Part shown: positions 12,791 through 21,926 of the stretch, in pieces
How the letters are laid out: every line of letters begins with the position of its first letter
Numbering within the stretch: the stretch's first letter is position 1
Source of the DNA: Acinetobacter suaedae
GTDB lineage: Bacteria > Pseudomonadota > Gammaproteobacteria > Pseudomonadales > Moraxellaceae
Length of the DNA stretch: 64,000 nucleotides
NCBI RefSeq assembly: GCF_008630915.1
Contig: NZ_CP043909.1
Span: 3,162,001 to 3,226,000, forward strand
Direction: 5' to 3'
The notes under the pieces: model-generated
What the model was told of the DNA's origin: nothing
Database searches by the model: none
Seen by the model: the letters and a program-made list of their open reading frames with translations, nothing else
Made by a program: the position numbers and the translations under genes

Positions 12791-15700
12791 ATGGAATTTG
12801 ATTACGTGAGCAATATGAACAGCTGGCTTATTCTTGGCGTACTCGCACTTTATATTGCGTTGTTATTTGGTTGTGCTTTTTTTGGAGAAAAACACGCCAG
12901 TCGCCTCAGTGCGCGTGGTCGAATGTTGCTGTTCAGCTTAACCTTAGGGGTATATTGTTCATCTTGGACATTTTATGGAGCAACAGGTGCTGCTGTTCGT
13001 GAAGGCATCCTGTTTCTACCTATTTATCTTGGTCCATTATTATTTATTTGGTTTGGTTATGATATCTGGAAACGTTTAGGACGTATCCGACAATACCATT
13101 CCATTTCATCAATTGCAGATTTCATTGCTGCTCGCTACGGAAAAAGTGGTCGTTTGGCAGCCTTAGTCACGATATTAGCTGTAATTGCAATCGTGCCTTA
13201 TCTCGCCCTTCAGCTCCATGCAATTGCCTTAAGTGCAGCAGTAGTTTTAGAGCCCAACTCACAAATTCATACCACAACCAACAGTGTCTTGATGCTTACA
13301 GCGCTGTTAGCCATTTTGGCAATGATTTTCGGAACACGTCATATTGCAAATACCGAACAACACGGTGGTTTGATGCTTGCCGTCGCGTTTGAATCTTTTG
13401 TCAAACTATTTGCTTTACTTTGTGTTGCTGGATTTTTCTTGTTGCAGTCCCCTGAAAACATTAAACAGGTCAGCCATGATGTATCGCAGCATTTTTATAA
13501 TGTACAGCAACTCGGCGTACCTGAAACCTTCTGGGTTCAAACTTTACTTGCTGCCCTTGCGATGATTTGCCTTCCACGCCAATTTCATGTTGCTGTGGTT
13601 GAACTTCGTGATGAAAAGCATATTCATGGCGCACGACTCTGGTTTGCCATCTATTTAATTTTAACAACACTCGCGATCATCCCTATCGCGAGTTGGGCTT
13701 TAAATGCCCTTCCTGAATCATTGGGCACCTCAGATATTGCTGTTTTAGCATTACCACTCAGCTATCAGCAGGATTGGCTGGCGCTTTTAGCTTTCTTGGG
13801 AGGCTTTTCCGCATCCACAGGAATGTTACTGGTTGCATCAGTCGCACTTTCCATCATGCTGAGTAACGATTTGATTATGCCTGCACTTTGGCATTTCAAA
13901 GTGATTTCTCGACATGATCCCCAGCTTCCCAAAGTGCTTAAGCTAACACGGCGTATCAGTATTCTGAGTGTCATGTTACTTGGCTTTTTATTTTTTAATT
14001 TCTTTAATGATATTAATCAACTTTCAGTATTTGGTCTTTTAGCATTTAGTGCCGTAGCACAATTCGCACCTTCTCTCATCGGCGGATTATATTGGCGTGG
14101 TGCGAGTCGCCAAGGGGTCTATGTCGGATTGATCGTTGGTTTTTTCATGTGGAGTTACACTCTACTTTTTCCGACCTTATTACGCAGTCTGCCTGAAGAT
14201 TATCAGAACATTGCCCAACATATCTTATTGTTTGGGCCGTTTAACATTCATAGCCTCCGTCCTGAAGCGCTACTCGGTTTTGAGTCGTTTGCGCCATTAA
14301 CACACGGTGTGCTTTGGTCTTTAGGATTGAATCTCATTTTATATATCTGGATTTCAAGACTTTACCGCCCAAGTATCGCCGAGCAAATTCAAGCTGAGAG
14401 CTTTTTTTATTATGAAACCAAGCCTGTAGCATCTACGCATGCAACTGTAGATCTGAATGATTTACATCAAAACGCAGCTCGGCTCAAAGTTGGAGACTTA
14501 TTGGCACTTGCCAAACGCATTACGGGAGAACGACCAACCAACCAAGCCTTCCAACAATTCTGCGAACAGAACCACATTGTTTTAAATGAAAATCATGTCG
14601 CCAATGGTATGTGGTGGCGGTTCACTGAACAATATCTCGCTGGCATTATTGGGGCCGCCTCTGCACGAACTTTATTGACCACAGCACTCATCAATAATGG
14701 TTTGGCCTTGGGACAAGTGGCCAATATTTTGGATCAGGCCTCACAATGGCAACGTTTTAATCAAAACCTGTTGATGACCATGATTGATCACATGACACAA
14801 GGTGTAAGCGTGGTCGATAAAAATATGTGTTTGGTCGCTTGGAATAATCAATATTTAAAACTGTTTGATTATCCCAAAGATCTGGTTTATGTCGGTTGCC
14901 CAATTGCAGATTTGATTCGTTATAACGCAGAACGTGGTGAATGTGGCCCCGGTCCTGTTGAAGAACATGTACGTAAACGCCTTCACTGGATGAAGGTTGG
15001 AAGTGCACATGAGTTTGAGCGAATCCGTAAAGATGGGCGTGTCATTCAAATGCGAGGCAATCCGATTAAAGGCGGTGGTTTTGTTACCACCTTTGCAGAT
15101 ATTACGGCCTTCCGTACCAATGAAGCGGTACTCGAAGAACGTGTGCACGACCGAACCCAGCAGCTTGCAGATGCACTGAAAGAACAGCAATTAGCACTCG
15201 AGCAAGCCGATAAAGCCAATCAATCTAAAAGCCGCTTCCTTGCCGCAGCCAGCCATGACTTACTACAACCCATGCACGCTGCACGCTTGTTCAGTACCGC
15301 ATTAGAACAAAGCGTACATTCAGCCGAAGACCAACAAACACTGCAACAACTTGATCGCGCCTTATATGGGGCGGAGAGCATGTTGTCTGCACTGCTAGAT
15401 ATTGCACGATTAGAAGGCGGAACGATTCAGCCTAAACGTCAAGCTTACGCACTACATGATTTACTCAGCGATCTTGAACTACAATTTAAATCGATTGCCG
15501 CTCAAAGAAATATCCAGCTCAAAGTCCACGACACAAAATTTTGGGTCGATACTGATCCGCAATGGATGCGACGTATTATCCAAAACTTCGTGAGTAATGC
15601 ACTGCGCTATACCGCCCAAGGCCGTGTGGTGGTGGGTGTTTTACGTTCAGCTCAGCGTCCAAATCATATCCGGATTGGTGTATGGGACACAGGACCAGGC

Positions 15701-16306
15701 ATTAATGAACAACAACGGATCAAACTTTTCCAAGAGTTTGAACGCTGCGGACATACCTCACCTTGGGGAGAACAAGGACTGGGGCTTGGCTTGGCTATTG
15801 TCCAACGCATGACTCATTTATTGGATTTTCCAGTCTATGTGTACTCTGAATTAGGCAAAGGTTCCTGCTTTATGATTGAAGTGCCTTTGGCGGAAGCAAG
15901 AAAACCTCATGTCGTACCTACACAAAATACTGCGCTGCAACATACTGCCTACAAAGTACTATGCCTAGACAATGACGAGACCATTCTAGAAGGTATGCGC
16001 ACCTTATTAGGTAAATGGGGATATAAAATTTTCACTGCCACTGAACCTGAAGAAGCTCTGAAACTGATTGAACAAGAAGATATTCAAGTCTGGTTGATCG
16101 ATCAGCATTTAAATCAAGATCAACTTGGTTTAGATTTTATCGAGCAGCATCGACCTGCCCATGTACCTGTTGCCCTGATCACTGCAGATTCAGATCCTGA
16201 ATTACCACAACGGCTCAAAGAGCAAAATATTGTGCTACTTCGAAAACCATTGAAACCCGCTGCTTTACGTGCATGGCTATCAGGATTAAAAATTATGCCG
16301 ATGTAA
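12791..16306 (+). CDS. Symporter-like hybrid sensor histidine kinase/response regulator (CrbS/MxtR type)
   Basis: A 1171-residue membrane kinase. Residues about 10-520 form an SSS-type symporter domain with 12-13 membrane helices. A PAS domain follows at about 650-760, then a short coiled coil. The HisKA box FLAAASHDLLQPMH carries the phospho-histidine at H822. HATPase motifs are NFVSNALRYT (about 935), DTGPGI (about 965) and GLGLGLAIVQ (about 997). A C-terminal receiver has DNDE and phospho-acceptor D1104. This architecture is that of CrbS and MxtR, which switch on acetate use, and the gene is divergent from yjcH-actP, which fits. No partner regulator (CrbR) is in the window. The start could be the ATG at 12815 instead. 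CbrA-like sensing of other nutrients is the alternative. Confidence 0.85.
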   Translation: MEFDYVSNMNSWLILGVLALYIALLFGCAFFGEKHASRLSARGRMLLFSLTLGVYCSSWTFYGATGAAVREGILFLPIYLGPLLFIWFGYDIWKRLGRIRQYHSISSIADFIAARYGKSGRLAALVTILAVIAIVPYLALQLHAIALSAAVVLEPNSQIHTTTNSVLMLTALLAILAMIFGTRHIANTEQHGGLMLAVAFESFVKLFALLCVAGFFLLQSPENIKQVSHDVSQHFYNVQQLGVPETFWVQTLLAALAMICLPRQFHVAVVELRDEKHIHGARLWFAIYLILTTLAIIPIASWALNALPESLGTSDIAVLALPLSYQQDWLALLAFLGGFSASTGMLLVASVALSIMLSNDLIMPALWHFKVISRHDPQLPKVLKLTRRISILSVMLLGFLFFNFFNDINQLSVFGLLAFSAVAQFAPSLIGGLYWRGASRQGVYVGLIVGFFMWSYTLLFPTLLRSLPEDYQNIAQHILLFGPFNIHSLRPEALLGFESFAPLTHGVLWSLGLNLILYIWISRLYRPSIAEQIQAESFFYYETKPVASTHATVDLNDLHQNAARLKVGDLLALAKRITGERPTNQAFQQFCEQNHIVLNENHVANGMWWRFTEQYLAGIIGAASARTLLTTALINNGLALGQVANILDQASQWQRFNQNLLMTMIDHMTQGVSVVDKNMCLVAWNNQYLKLFDYPKDLVYVGCPIADLIRYNAERGECGPGPVEEHVRKRLHWMKVGSAHEFERIRKDGRVIQMRGNPIKGGGFVTTFADITAFRTNEAVLEERVHDRTQQLADALKEQQLALEQADKANQSKSRFLAAASHDLLQPMHAARLFSTALEQSVHSAEDQQTLQQLDRALYGAESMLSALLDIARLEGGTIQPKRQAYALHDLLSDLELQFKSIAAQRNIQLKVHDTKFWVDTDPQWMRRIIQNFVSNALRYTAQGRVVVGVLRSAQRPNHIRIGVWDTGPGINEQQRIKLFQEFERCGHTSPWGEQGLGLGLAIVQRMTHLLDFPVYVYSELGKGSCFMIEVPLAEARKPHVVPTQNTALQHTAYKVLCLDNDETILEGMRTLLGKWGYKIFTATEPEEALKLIEQEDIQVWLIDQHLNQDQLGLDFIEQHRPAHVPVALITADSDPELPQRLKEQNIVLLRKPLKPAALRAWLSGLKIMPM

Positions 16307-16677
16307 TCAATTCTGTGAACTGATTAGATATTTCTCTTTGGCCAAAAGCGTAATGTCTCAACAAAATAGCAATATATTTTGAAACATAGGCGTAAAACAC
16401 CAAAATAATTAGATTTAGCAGATGATAAAGTGACCAAAGTGCTCAAAGCTTTTTTGACTATGGCAAAAATGTTCACTTACATTACAGAACATTTGTATAT
16501 TTATTTACAATTTAACATCTATTTGTTTTTATTTAAATTTAACATCTCAAATCGACATATGAGACTTTAGTCGTATTCTACTTGCTTTCTGAATAACGCA
16601 TAAATTTATGCGTATCAAGAGGAACCTAGGTTCATGTTTTGGGTTTCTCATTATTATTATCAGAAAGGACATTGAGC
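16307..16677 (+). promoter_or_regulatory. 371-base regulatory-looking gap with two palindromes before the unknown gene
   Basis: No gene is visible. The last 82 bases hold an 18-base perfect palindrome ACGCATAAATTTATGCGT (16596-16613) and, 8 bases on, a 12-base palindrome GAACCTAGGTTC (16622-16633), both ahead of the start at 16678. Further upstream ATTTAACATCT occurs twice (near 16510 and 16538). These could be operators or 5'-leader hairpins of the downstream gene. Confidence 0.5.
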
Positions 16678-17436
16678 ATGAATCAGCAGCCTACATCAGA
16701 ACTTCGTTCACAACAATTTTATCGCCAATACAGTGCCAATGCGTTATTACCAGAATTGGACTGGAAAGCGATTTTTGTACAAAATAAATTAGATGACGCG
16801 CATATACGTGCACTTGATACGCTTTATCAAACAGCAATTCCTTTGGCTTTAAAGGTCTTTGATGAATTGAATTTTGATGTATTTGCACCTGCTGCATACC
16901 AGCCTCAGGGACTTGGACTGTTTGAAAAGCTCGCTCAACAGGAAGAATTGTTTTTAAATACATTAGAAACTGAATCAGCACATCTCGATGAAGAAACACG
17001 ATATCAGATGTGGAGTATGTTATTACGTGGCGGTGCGGTACTCGTCTTTAAGGCATGGCTTGGTCATGTTAAAGCAGGGGCTAACCAACTCGATCGTACT
17101 CAATTTGATGAGCTTTCAGATTTATTGTTCATCAAAACACGCCCTGAACAATTGGCACAACATTTAAAAATTCGTAGCACAGCTGAATTCGGACATATTT
17201 TCTTGATGTATGAAAATGATGTATTCCTAGATCATTTTAATAGCTTAGAAACGGCTGCTTTGTTTGTTGATCTGGGCGTTTATGATGCTGCATTCTTAAG
17301 TCTACGTGATGACCGTGTCGCCGAATATCTCAAAGCCAATGGGTATGTCACTCAAGAACAGATTGATGACTTACAATGTGCACTCAATCCGTTGTACTGC
17401 GATAGCCTAATGCCAAAACAAGATTGTTTAGCTTAA
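16678..17436 (+). CDS. Hypothetical protein, 252 residues, soluble
   Basis: I do not recognise this protein. It is rich in predicted helix, has no signal peptide or membrane segment, and carries two cysteines near the C-terminus (CALNPLYC). The middle contains an even run of acidic and hydrophobic residues without a known catalytic motif. The start chosen is the ATG with AAAGGAC 7 bases upstream; an in-frame TTG 39 bases earlier has no ribosome site. It has its own long upstream region with two palindromes and its own terminator, so it is probably transcribed alone and regulated. Neighbours are an acetate sensor kinase and, convergently, a copper receptor; neither link is proven. Confidence 0.75.
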   Translation: MNQQPTSELRSQQFYRQYSANALLPELDWKAIFVQNKLDDAHIRALDTLYQTAIPLALKVFDELNFDVFAPAAYQPQGLGLFEKLAQQEELFLNTLETESAHLDEETRYQMWSMLLRGGAVLVFKAWLGHVKAGANQLDRTQFDELSDLLFIKTRPEQLAQHLKIRSTAEFGHIFLMYENDVFLDHFNSLETAALFVDLGVYDAAFLSLRDDRVAEYLKANGYVTQEQIDDLQCALNPLYCDSLMPKQDCLA

Positions 17437-17441
17437 ATTTT

Positions 17442-17473
17442 AAAAACAAGGTGGAAGTATCCACCTTGTTTTT
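17442..17473. terminator. Bidirectional terminator
   Basis: Perfect 14-base arms (core CAAGGTGGA / TCCACCTTG) around AGTA, flanked by A and T runs, between the convergent unknown gene and the copper receptor gene. Confidence 0.9.
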
Positions 17474-17479
17474 TGTTGC

Positions 17480-19576
17480 TTAGAACTTCATGCTCATGCG
17501 CATCCAGTAATTTCGACCAATATTATTGAACTGTTCACTGGCGCCATAACCAAACATCGAAGCGCCTGCTTTATTAAGATGCTCGGTATAAGTTTTATCT
17601 AGAAGGTTATCAATACCAACCGAAACATCCATTGCCTTGGTTAATTGATAACTACCGTTCACTGCTAATGTATTAAACGACTTGCTTTCATTCATATCAT
17701 AACCCACCACATTCCCTTCATTTAGGCTGATACGATTCTGCTTAGCGACCACACGCCACAATAGCCCCAAGCTATACTTATCCTCGACATAACGAAGATT
17801 AATACGTCCTTCTAAAGGTGCGATTTGTGGCAAGGCACGATCATCAGAGGTATTTTTCCCCCAAGCATACATGGTGGATACATCCGCTTGGATCTGATCA
17901 TTAAATTGGTAACCTACACCCGCTTCTGCCCCGGCAATCGTTGCATCCACATTACGCGCCAAAGGCTGTCTCTTAGCCGGTGTATTATATTCCAACAAAA
18001 TAAAGTCTTTGATTAAGCCGGCATAAGCAGAAGCCCAAGTGTTCCATGCACCATGTTCTGTTTGAAAACCAACATCCAGTTGTGCTGTACGTTCATTTTT
18101 GAGATTGTTTAAATTATCAAGCATACGATAGGTAGTTTTCCCCATCATATCTGTTGCTCCAACCCCACGATTTGTTGAAGTACTATACAGCTCCCAGAAA
18201 TCAGGGCTGCGTTCAACATAACCCAGACCTGCATAGGTTTTTACACCATGTTCAGGTATAGTTTTTTCGATACGGATGAAACCACTTGCCAATGTATCAC
18301 GGCGATCTTTACCATTTTTCAAGTTATCAATTTTGACTTGATCAATACGTGCGCCTGCAACTAGCTTTTGGTCAGAATCAACATTGTAGGTCCACTCGCT
18401 AAACCCACCATAAGACTGGAATTTTAAATCTTCAGCATAAGGTGAATTCATTGATGGCATGGCATACATCACCATGTCCCCACCATGCTTATTATGCTGT
18501 GTGTCTACGCCTGAAATGACACTAAACTTATCCCAATCAGTTGTTACGGCGAAACGCGTATTTAAGGTCCGGCGATCAACACGCATCGACATTTTATTAG
18601 GTATAGTCATGTCCATACCATGCATTTTCATCGTCGTCATGGGTGGTGTACGCAAGCTAAAATTATCCATGATGTGATCGTTATAACTATAATCCACTTG
18701 GGCTTCGATCTTTTTAATCACCTCATTTAGATTCTTTTGTTCAGCATGTAAACCAAGGCTTTCTCGTTTAAATTGCGAACCATCCATACTACGACCAGCA
18801 TAGGCTGCTTCGCCATCGCCCTTACCAGCACGCAGTTCCAACCATGAATCCTGTGTCGGTTTCCAACCTAAGGCGAGATCAGCATTCCAACGCTCCCAGT
18901 TAGAATGAACGGTTTGATCATCACCATCTTTATAGTTGTCTGCTACGGAGCGATTGGCATTCAAACGTGCATATTTCGTCTCATCCCCAATTGCGGCTTC
19001 GACATTGTGATCTAAACGTCCATATGACCCTGTCACCACACTCGCCTGCCCACGATAAGGCTGATCTTTGCTGAGACTCTCTGGTTGACGCTCAAAAATC
19101 ACCGTGGCAGCCGAACCTGGTGTTGCATACCGTACCGTTTGTGGTCCTTTAATCACGGTAATTTTGTCAAAGCTTTCAGGCTGAATATAAGATGTTGGGG
19201 CATCCATACGACTCGGACATGCCCCCAGATTTTCACTACCATCAACGAGCATTTTAATCCGTGAACCAAACATTCCACGGAATGTCACATCACCATTGGT
19301 TCCCCCATTTTTAATCGCATTAAAGCCCATAATACTCTGTAAATAGTCTGCTCCATCCGTTGCTGGCACGGGTTGGATGGGCTTCTTCGGGTCAGCCTGC
19401 ACCACTAAACCATTGCTCTCATTTGGTTGTTGTGCGGTGACGACAATCGGTGTAAGTATCACTTGAGCCGTTTGAGATTGTGGTTGAACTTCAGTATTTG
19501 CCCATACCATCGCAGTATTTGAGGCAGCAAGAATCGCAACCGTTAACGGTTGTAATAAAAATTTAGGTTGAGCCAT
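17480..19576 (-). CDS. TonB-dependent copper receptor, OprC/NosA family
   Basis: A 698-residue outer-membrane receptor. A signal peptide (cleavage near VWA at 24-26) precedes a TonB-box-like region, a plug domain (about 65-165) and a 22-strand barrel ending in aromatic-terminated MRMSMKF. Copper ligands of Pseudomonas OprC are a CxxxM pair in the plug and an HxM pair in the barrel; here C120/M124 (GACPSRMDAP) and H301/M303 (DHIMDNF) match in motif and spacing. A methionine-rich loop follows at about 313-331. Length is typical. It lies 72 bases or more downstream of the DUF2946 gene on the same strand, likely one copper-related transcription unit. TonB and ExbBD are not in the window. Confidence 0.92.
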   Translation of the reverse strand: MAQPKFLLQPLTVAILAASNTAMVWANTEVQPQSQTAQVILTPIVVTAQQPNESNGLVVQADPKKPIQPVPATDGADYLQSIMGFNAIKNGGTNGDVTFRGMFGSRIKMLVDGSENLGACPSRMDAPTSYIQPESFDKITVIKGPQTVRYATPGSAATVIFERQPESLSKDQPYRGQASVVTGSYGRLDHNVEAAIGDETKYARLNANRSVADNYKDGDDQTVHSNWERWNADLALGWKPTQDSWLELRAGKGDGEAAYAGRSMDGSQFKRESLGLHAEQKNLNEVIKKIEAQVDYSYNDHIMDNFSLRTPPMTTMKMHGMDMTIPNKMSMRVDRRTLNTRFAVTTDWDKFSVISGVDTQHNKHGGDMVMYAMPSMNSPYAEDLKFQSYGGFSEWTYNVDSDQKLVAGARIDQVKIDNLKNGKDRRDTLASGFIRIEKTIPEHGVKTYAGLGYVERSPDFWELYSTSTNRGVGATDMMGKTTYRMLDNLNNLKNERTAQLDVGFQTEHGAWNTWASAYAGLIKDFILLEYNTPAKRQPLARNVDATIAGAEAGVGYQFNDQIQADVSTMYAWGKNTSDDRALPQIAPLEGRINLRYVEDKYSLGLLWRVVAKQNRISLNEGNVVGYDMNESKSFNTLAVNGSYQLTKAMDVSVGIDNLLDKTYTEHLNKAGASMFGYGASEQFNNIGRNYWMRMSMKF

Positions 19577-19648
19577 GATTGGTCTCTCTTAAAACATAAG
19601 TAAAACTGGGCTAGAGTTACGTAAACCCTAATAAATTAAAGTTTTAAT

Positions 19649-20086
19649 TTATGCAGAAAGAGGTGGAGCCCGCCCTTGGGGCAATAAGAACAGTCGTTGC
19701 AGTGCAAAATAAACATGCTTGAAAGCTTGCTGATACGCAACTAACCGCACTTGAATCCGAACTAAAACTTCTTTGATCCCCAGTTCAGGTGGCAAAATCA
19801 AATTGGCATAGACGGTACAATATTGGCATTGATGATTGGGATCGTGGTGATCATGCTGTGTCACCGATGCTTGAGTCTGATCAAGCTGGTAACCATGATG
19901 CGAGGAGTGTTGCACATGTTGATTATGCGCTGTTATGACTTTTGGTAGCAGCAACGCCTGTGTAATCGTTTCACAGACCGGTGCAATCTGATATTGCTTC
20001 GGCAGTAATGGCTGCAAGAATACCGCAATCTGTAAACAGACCGCGGTAAACGCAAGCAATAAACCACAACGAAACAAAGAAAACAT
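19649..20086 (-). CDS. DUF2946 family protein, histidine-rich
   Basis: About 145 residues with an N-terminal hydrophobic leader, a histidine-rich middle (HNQHVQHSSHH and HDHHDPNHQ) and the family motif CQYCTVYANL, ending in the typical GRAPPLSA tail. DUF2946 proteins commonly sit beside TonB copper receptors and are thought to handle copper at the envelope; the role is not established. The start is uncertain: an ATG at 20086 or a TTG at 20092. It lies about 20 bases after def and upstream of the copper receptor on the same strand. Confidence 0.8.
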   Translation of the reverse strand: MFSLFRCGLLLAFTAVCLQIAVFLQPLLPKQYQIAPVCETITQALLLPKVITAHNQHVQHSSHHGYQLDQTQASVTQHDHHDPNHQCQYCTVYANLILPPELGIKEVLVRIQVRLVAYQQAFKHVYFALQRLFLLPQGRAPPLSA

Positions 20087-20106
20087 CTTCAAATAATTTT
20101 CACAGC

Positions 20107-20637
20107 TTAACGTTTAACTGCAACTTTTTCTTTTTCGCGCTGACGAACCACTTTTTCGACCTTTTCACGCGCACGTTGGCGTTTTAGTGGTGATAAATAA
20201 TCAACAAAAAGTTTACCATTTAAGTGATCCATTTCATGTTGAATACAAACAGCGAGAAGTTCGTCAGCTTCTACCTCAAATGCTTGACCTTCAAGGTTAA
20301 TTGCTTCGATTTTTACGCGTGACGGACGCTCAACTTTATCGTATATTTGAGGCACAGAGAGACAGCCTTCTTCATAAGGCTGCGTTTCTTCAGTCAGCGG
20401 AGTGACTTTGGGGTTAATGAACACCATCGGTTGGTTTTTCTCTTCAGAGAGATCCATAACAATAAGCTGAATATGATGATCAACCTGAGTTGCCGCTAAA
20501 CCTATACCCGGTGCCTCGTACATGGTTTCAAGCATATCTGCTGCAAGCTGACGAATCTCATCAGTGACTTCTTCGACTGGCTTGGCAATGGTACGAAGGC
20601 GGGGATCAGGGAAACTTAGAATAGGTAATAAGGCCAT
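20107..20637 (-). CDS. def: Peptide deformylase
   Basis: A 176-residue metalloenzyme that removes the formyl group from the N-terminal methionine of new proteins. All three motifs are present: GIGLAATQ (44-51), EGCLS with C92, and HEMDH with H134, E135 and H138. Start at ATG 20637 gives the standard [16 protein letters not shown]-terminus. It is divergent from the LysM/dprA/tsaC cluster, the usual context of def in related genomes. The copper genes follow it closely on the same strand, which may simply reflect insertion behind def. Confidence 0.97.
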   Translation of the reverse strand: MALLPILSFPDPRLRTIAKPVEEVTDEIRQLAADMLETMYEAPGIGLAATQVDHHIQLIVMDLSEEKNQPMVFINPKVTPLTEETQPYEEGCLSVPQIYDKVERPSRVKIEAINLEGQAFEVEADELLAVCIQHEMDHLNGKLFVDYLSPLKRQRAREKVEKVVRQREKEKVAVKR

Positions 20638-20763
20638 ACTGACATCCTCAACTTATGCCGTTGATCAAAAAACCGACTGAAGGGAATGCTTGATCAAAAA
20701 AAAATTGTGTGTAAAGTCGTTATTATAACGCAACTACACACATAATTTTTAGGAATTATGATA

Positions 20764-21915
20764 ATGAAAAAGGTTTTAAACGGCATACAATCATTTCATG
20801 CCTTGGGGTTAAAAAAACAACTGATTGCCGCTGCAATTTGTGCAGGACTGGGCATGAATGCCAATCTTGCACATGCTGCAAGCCCAAACGTTAGCCCACC
20901 TTCAGTAAAAGTGGGTGCACCACATGTTTATGTGGTCAAAAAAGGCGATACACTTTGGGATATTTCAGGTAAGTTTTTAAGCAAACCTTGGCGTTGGCCT
21001 GAGATTTGGGCAAGCAATAAGCACGTTAAAAACCCACATTGGATCTATCCCGGCGATCGCTTACTGCTTTGTAGTCTGAACGGTAAGCCATTGGTGGGCA
21101 AAGATGAGGGAGATGGCTGTGCGGGTATTATTCGTCGTTATACAGGCAACACTTCAACATTACGCCCACAGGTGCGTGTCGAAGCACTCAACAATAGCAT
21201 TCCAGTTATTCCATTAACCCATATTCAGCAATGGCTCGAACGGACAACCATTCTTCCAGCTGATGCCATTACACATACCCCATACATTCTCGGCACTGCT
21301 GATCAAAGAGTACTTGCTGGCAAAGGTCAACGCGTATATGTTCGTGGTAATGGTATCGAGAATGGTCAACGCTATGGTATTTTCCGTGAAGGGGAACCTT
21401 ACACCATTCTTGATGAGCATGGTAAAAAGCAAATTCTTGGCATTGAATTGACCCAAGTTGCTTCAGGTGTGACCATTAGCAATGAAAAGGATATTACAAC
21501 CGTCGAACTCACCGATAGTTATAATGGTGAAGTCCGTCGTGGCGATCGTGTCATGCCAGAACACGACGCTATGTTACCAACATTATTCTACCCAACCGAT
21601 GCAAACCAAGTTAAAGATGGCGGTAAAATCATCCGTGTCATGGGTTCAATTGGCACAGCCGCTAAAAATGGTGTTGTCACTGTTGATCGTGGCACAGCTG
21701 ATGGGATTGAAATCGGACAAGTATTTAATGCTTATCAAGACGGCGAAACGGTTAAAGACCCTAAGACCAAAGAAAATGTCAAACTACCAGGGCAATATGT
21801 CGGCAGTGTGATGGTCTTTAAGAGCTTTGACCGTATCAGCTATGCCTATGTACTTGAAAGTGAGTTACCAATTAAGGTGGGCTCAAGTATCAAACCACCT
21901 CGTTTAGATAACTAA
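20764..21915 (+). CDS. LysM peptidoglycan-binding domain protein
   Basis: A 383-residue exported protein. A signal peptide ends at AHA around residue 37. One LysM domain follows (about 55-100) with VYVVKKGDTLWDISGKFL and WIYPGDRLLL. The remaining 270 residues are a beta-rich domain of unknown role conserved in this protein family upstream of dprA. Of two closely spaced ATGs, the one at 20764 has AGGA at a good distance; the one at 20758 is too close. It probably binds the cell wall in the periplasm. It starts a run with dprA and tsaC (gap of 11 bases to dprA). Confidence 0.88.
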   Translation: MKKVLNGIQSFHALGLKKQLIAAAICAGLGMNANLAHAASPNVSPPSVKVGAPHVYVVKKGDTLWDISGKFLSKPWRWPEIWASNKHVKNPHWIYPGDRLLLCSLNGKPLVGKDEGDGCAGIIRRYTGNTSTLRPQVRVEALNNSIPVIPLTHIQQWLERTTILPADAITHTPYILGTADQRVLAGKGQRVYVRGNGIENGQRYGIFREGEPYTILDEHGKKQILGIELTQVASGVTISNEKDITTVELTDSYNGEVRRGDRVMPEHDAMLPTLFYPTDANQVKDGGKIIRVMGSIGTAAKNGVVTVDRGTADGIEIGQVFNAYQDGETVKDPKTKENVKLPGQYVGSVMVFKSFDRISYAYVLESELPIKVGSSIKPPRLDN

Positions 21916-21926
21916 GTAGATATCTT

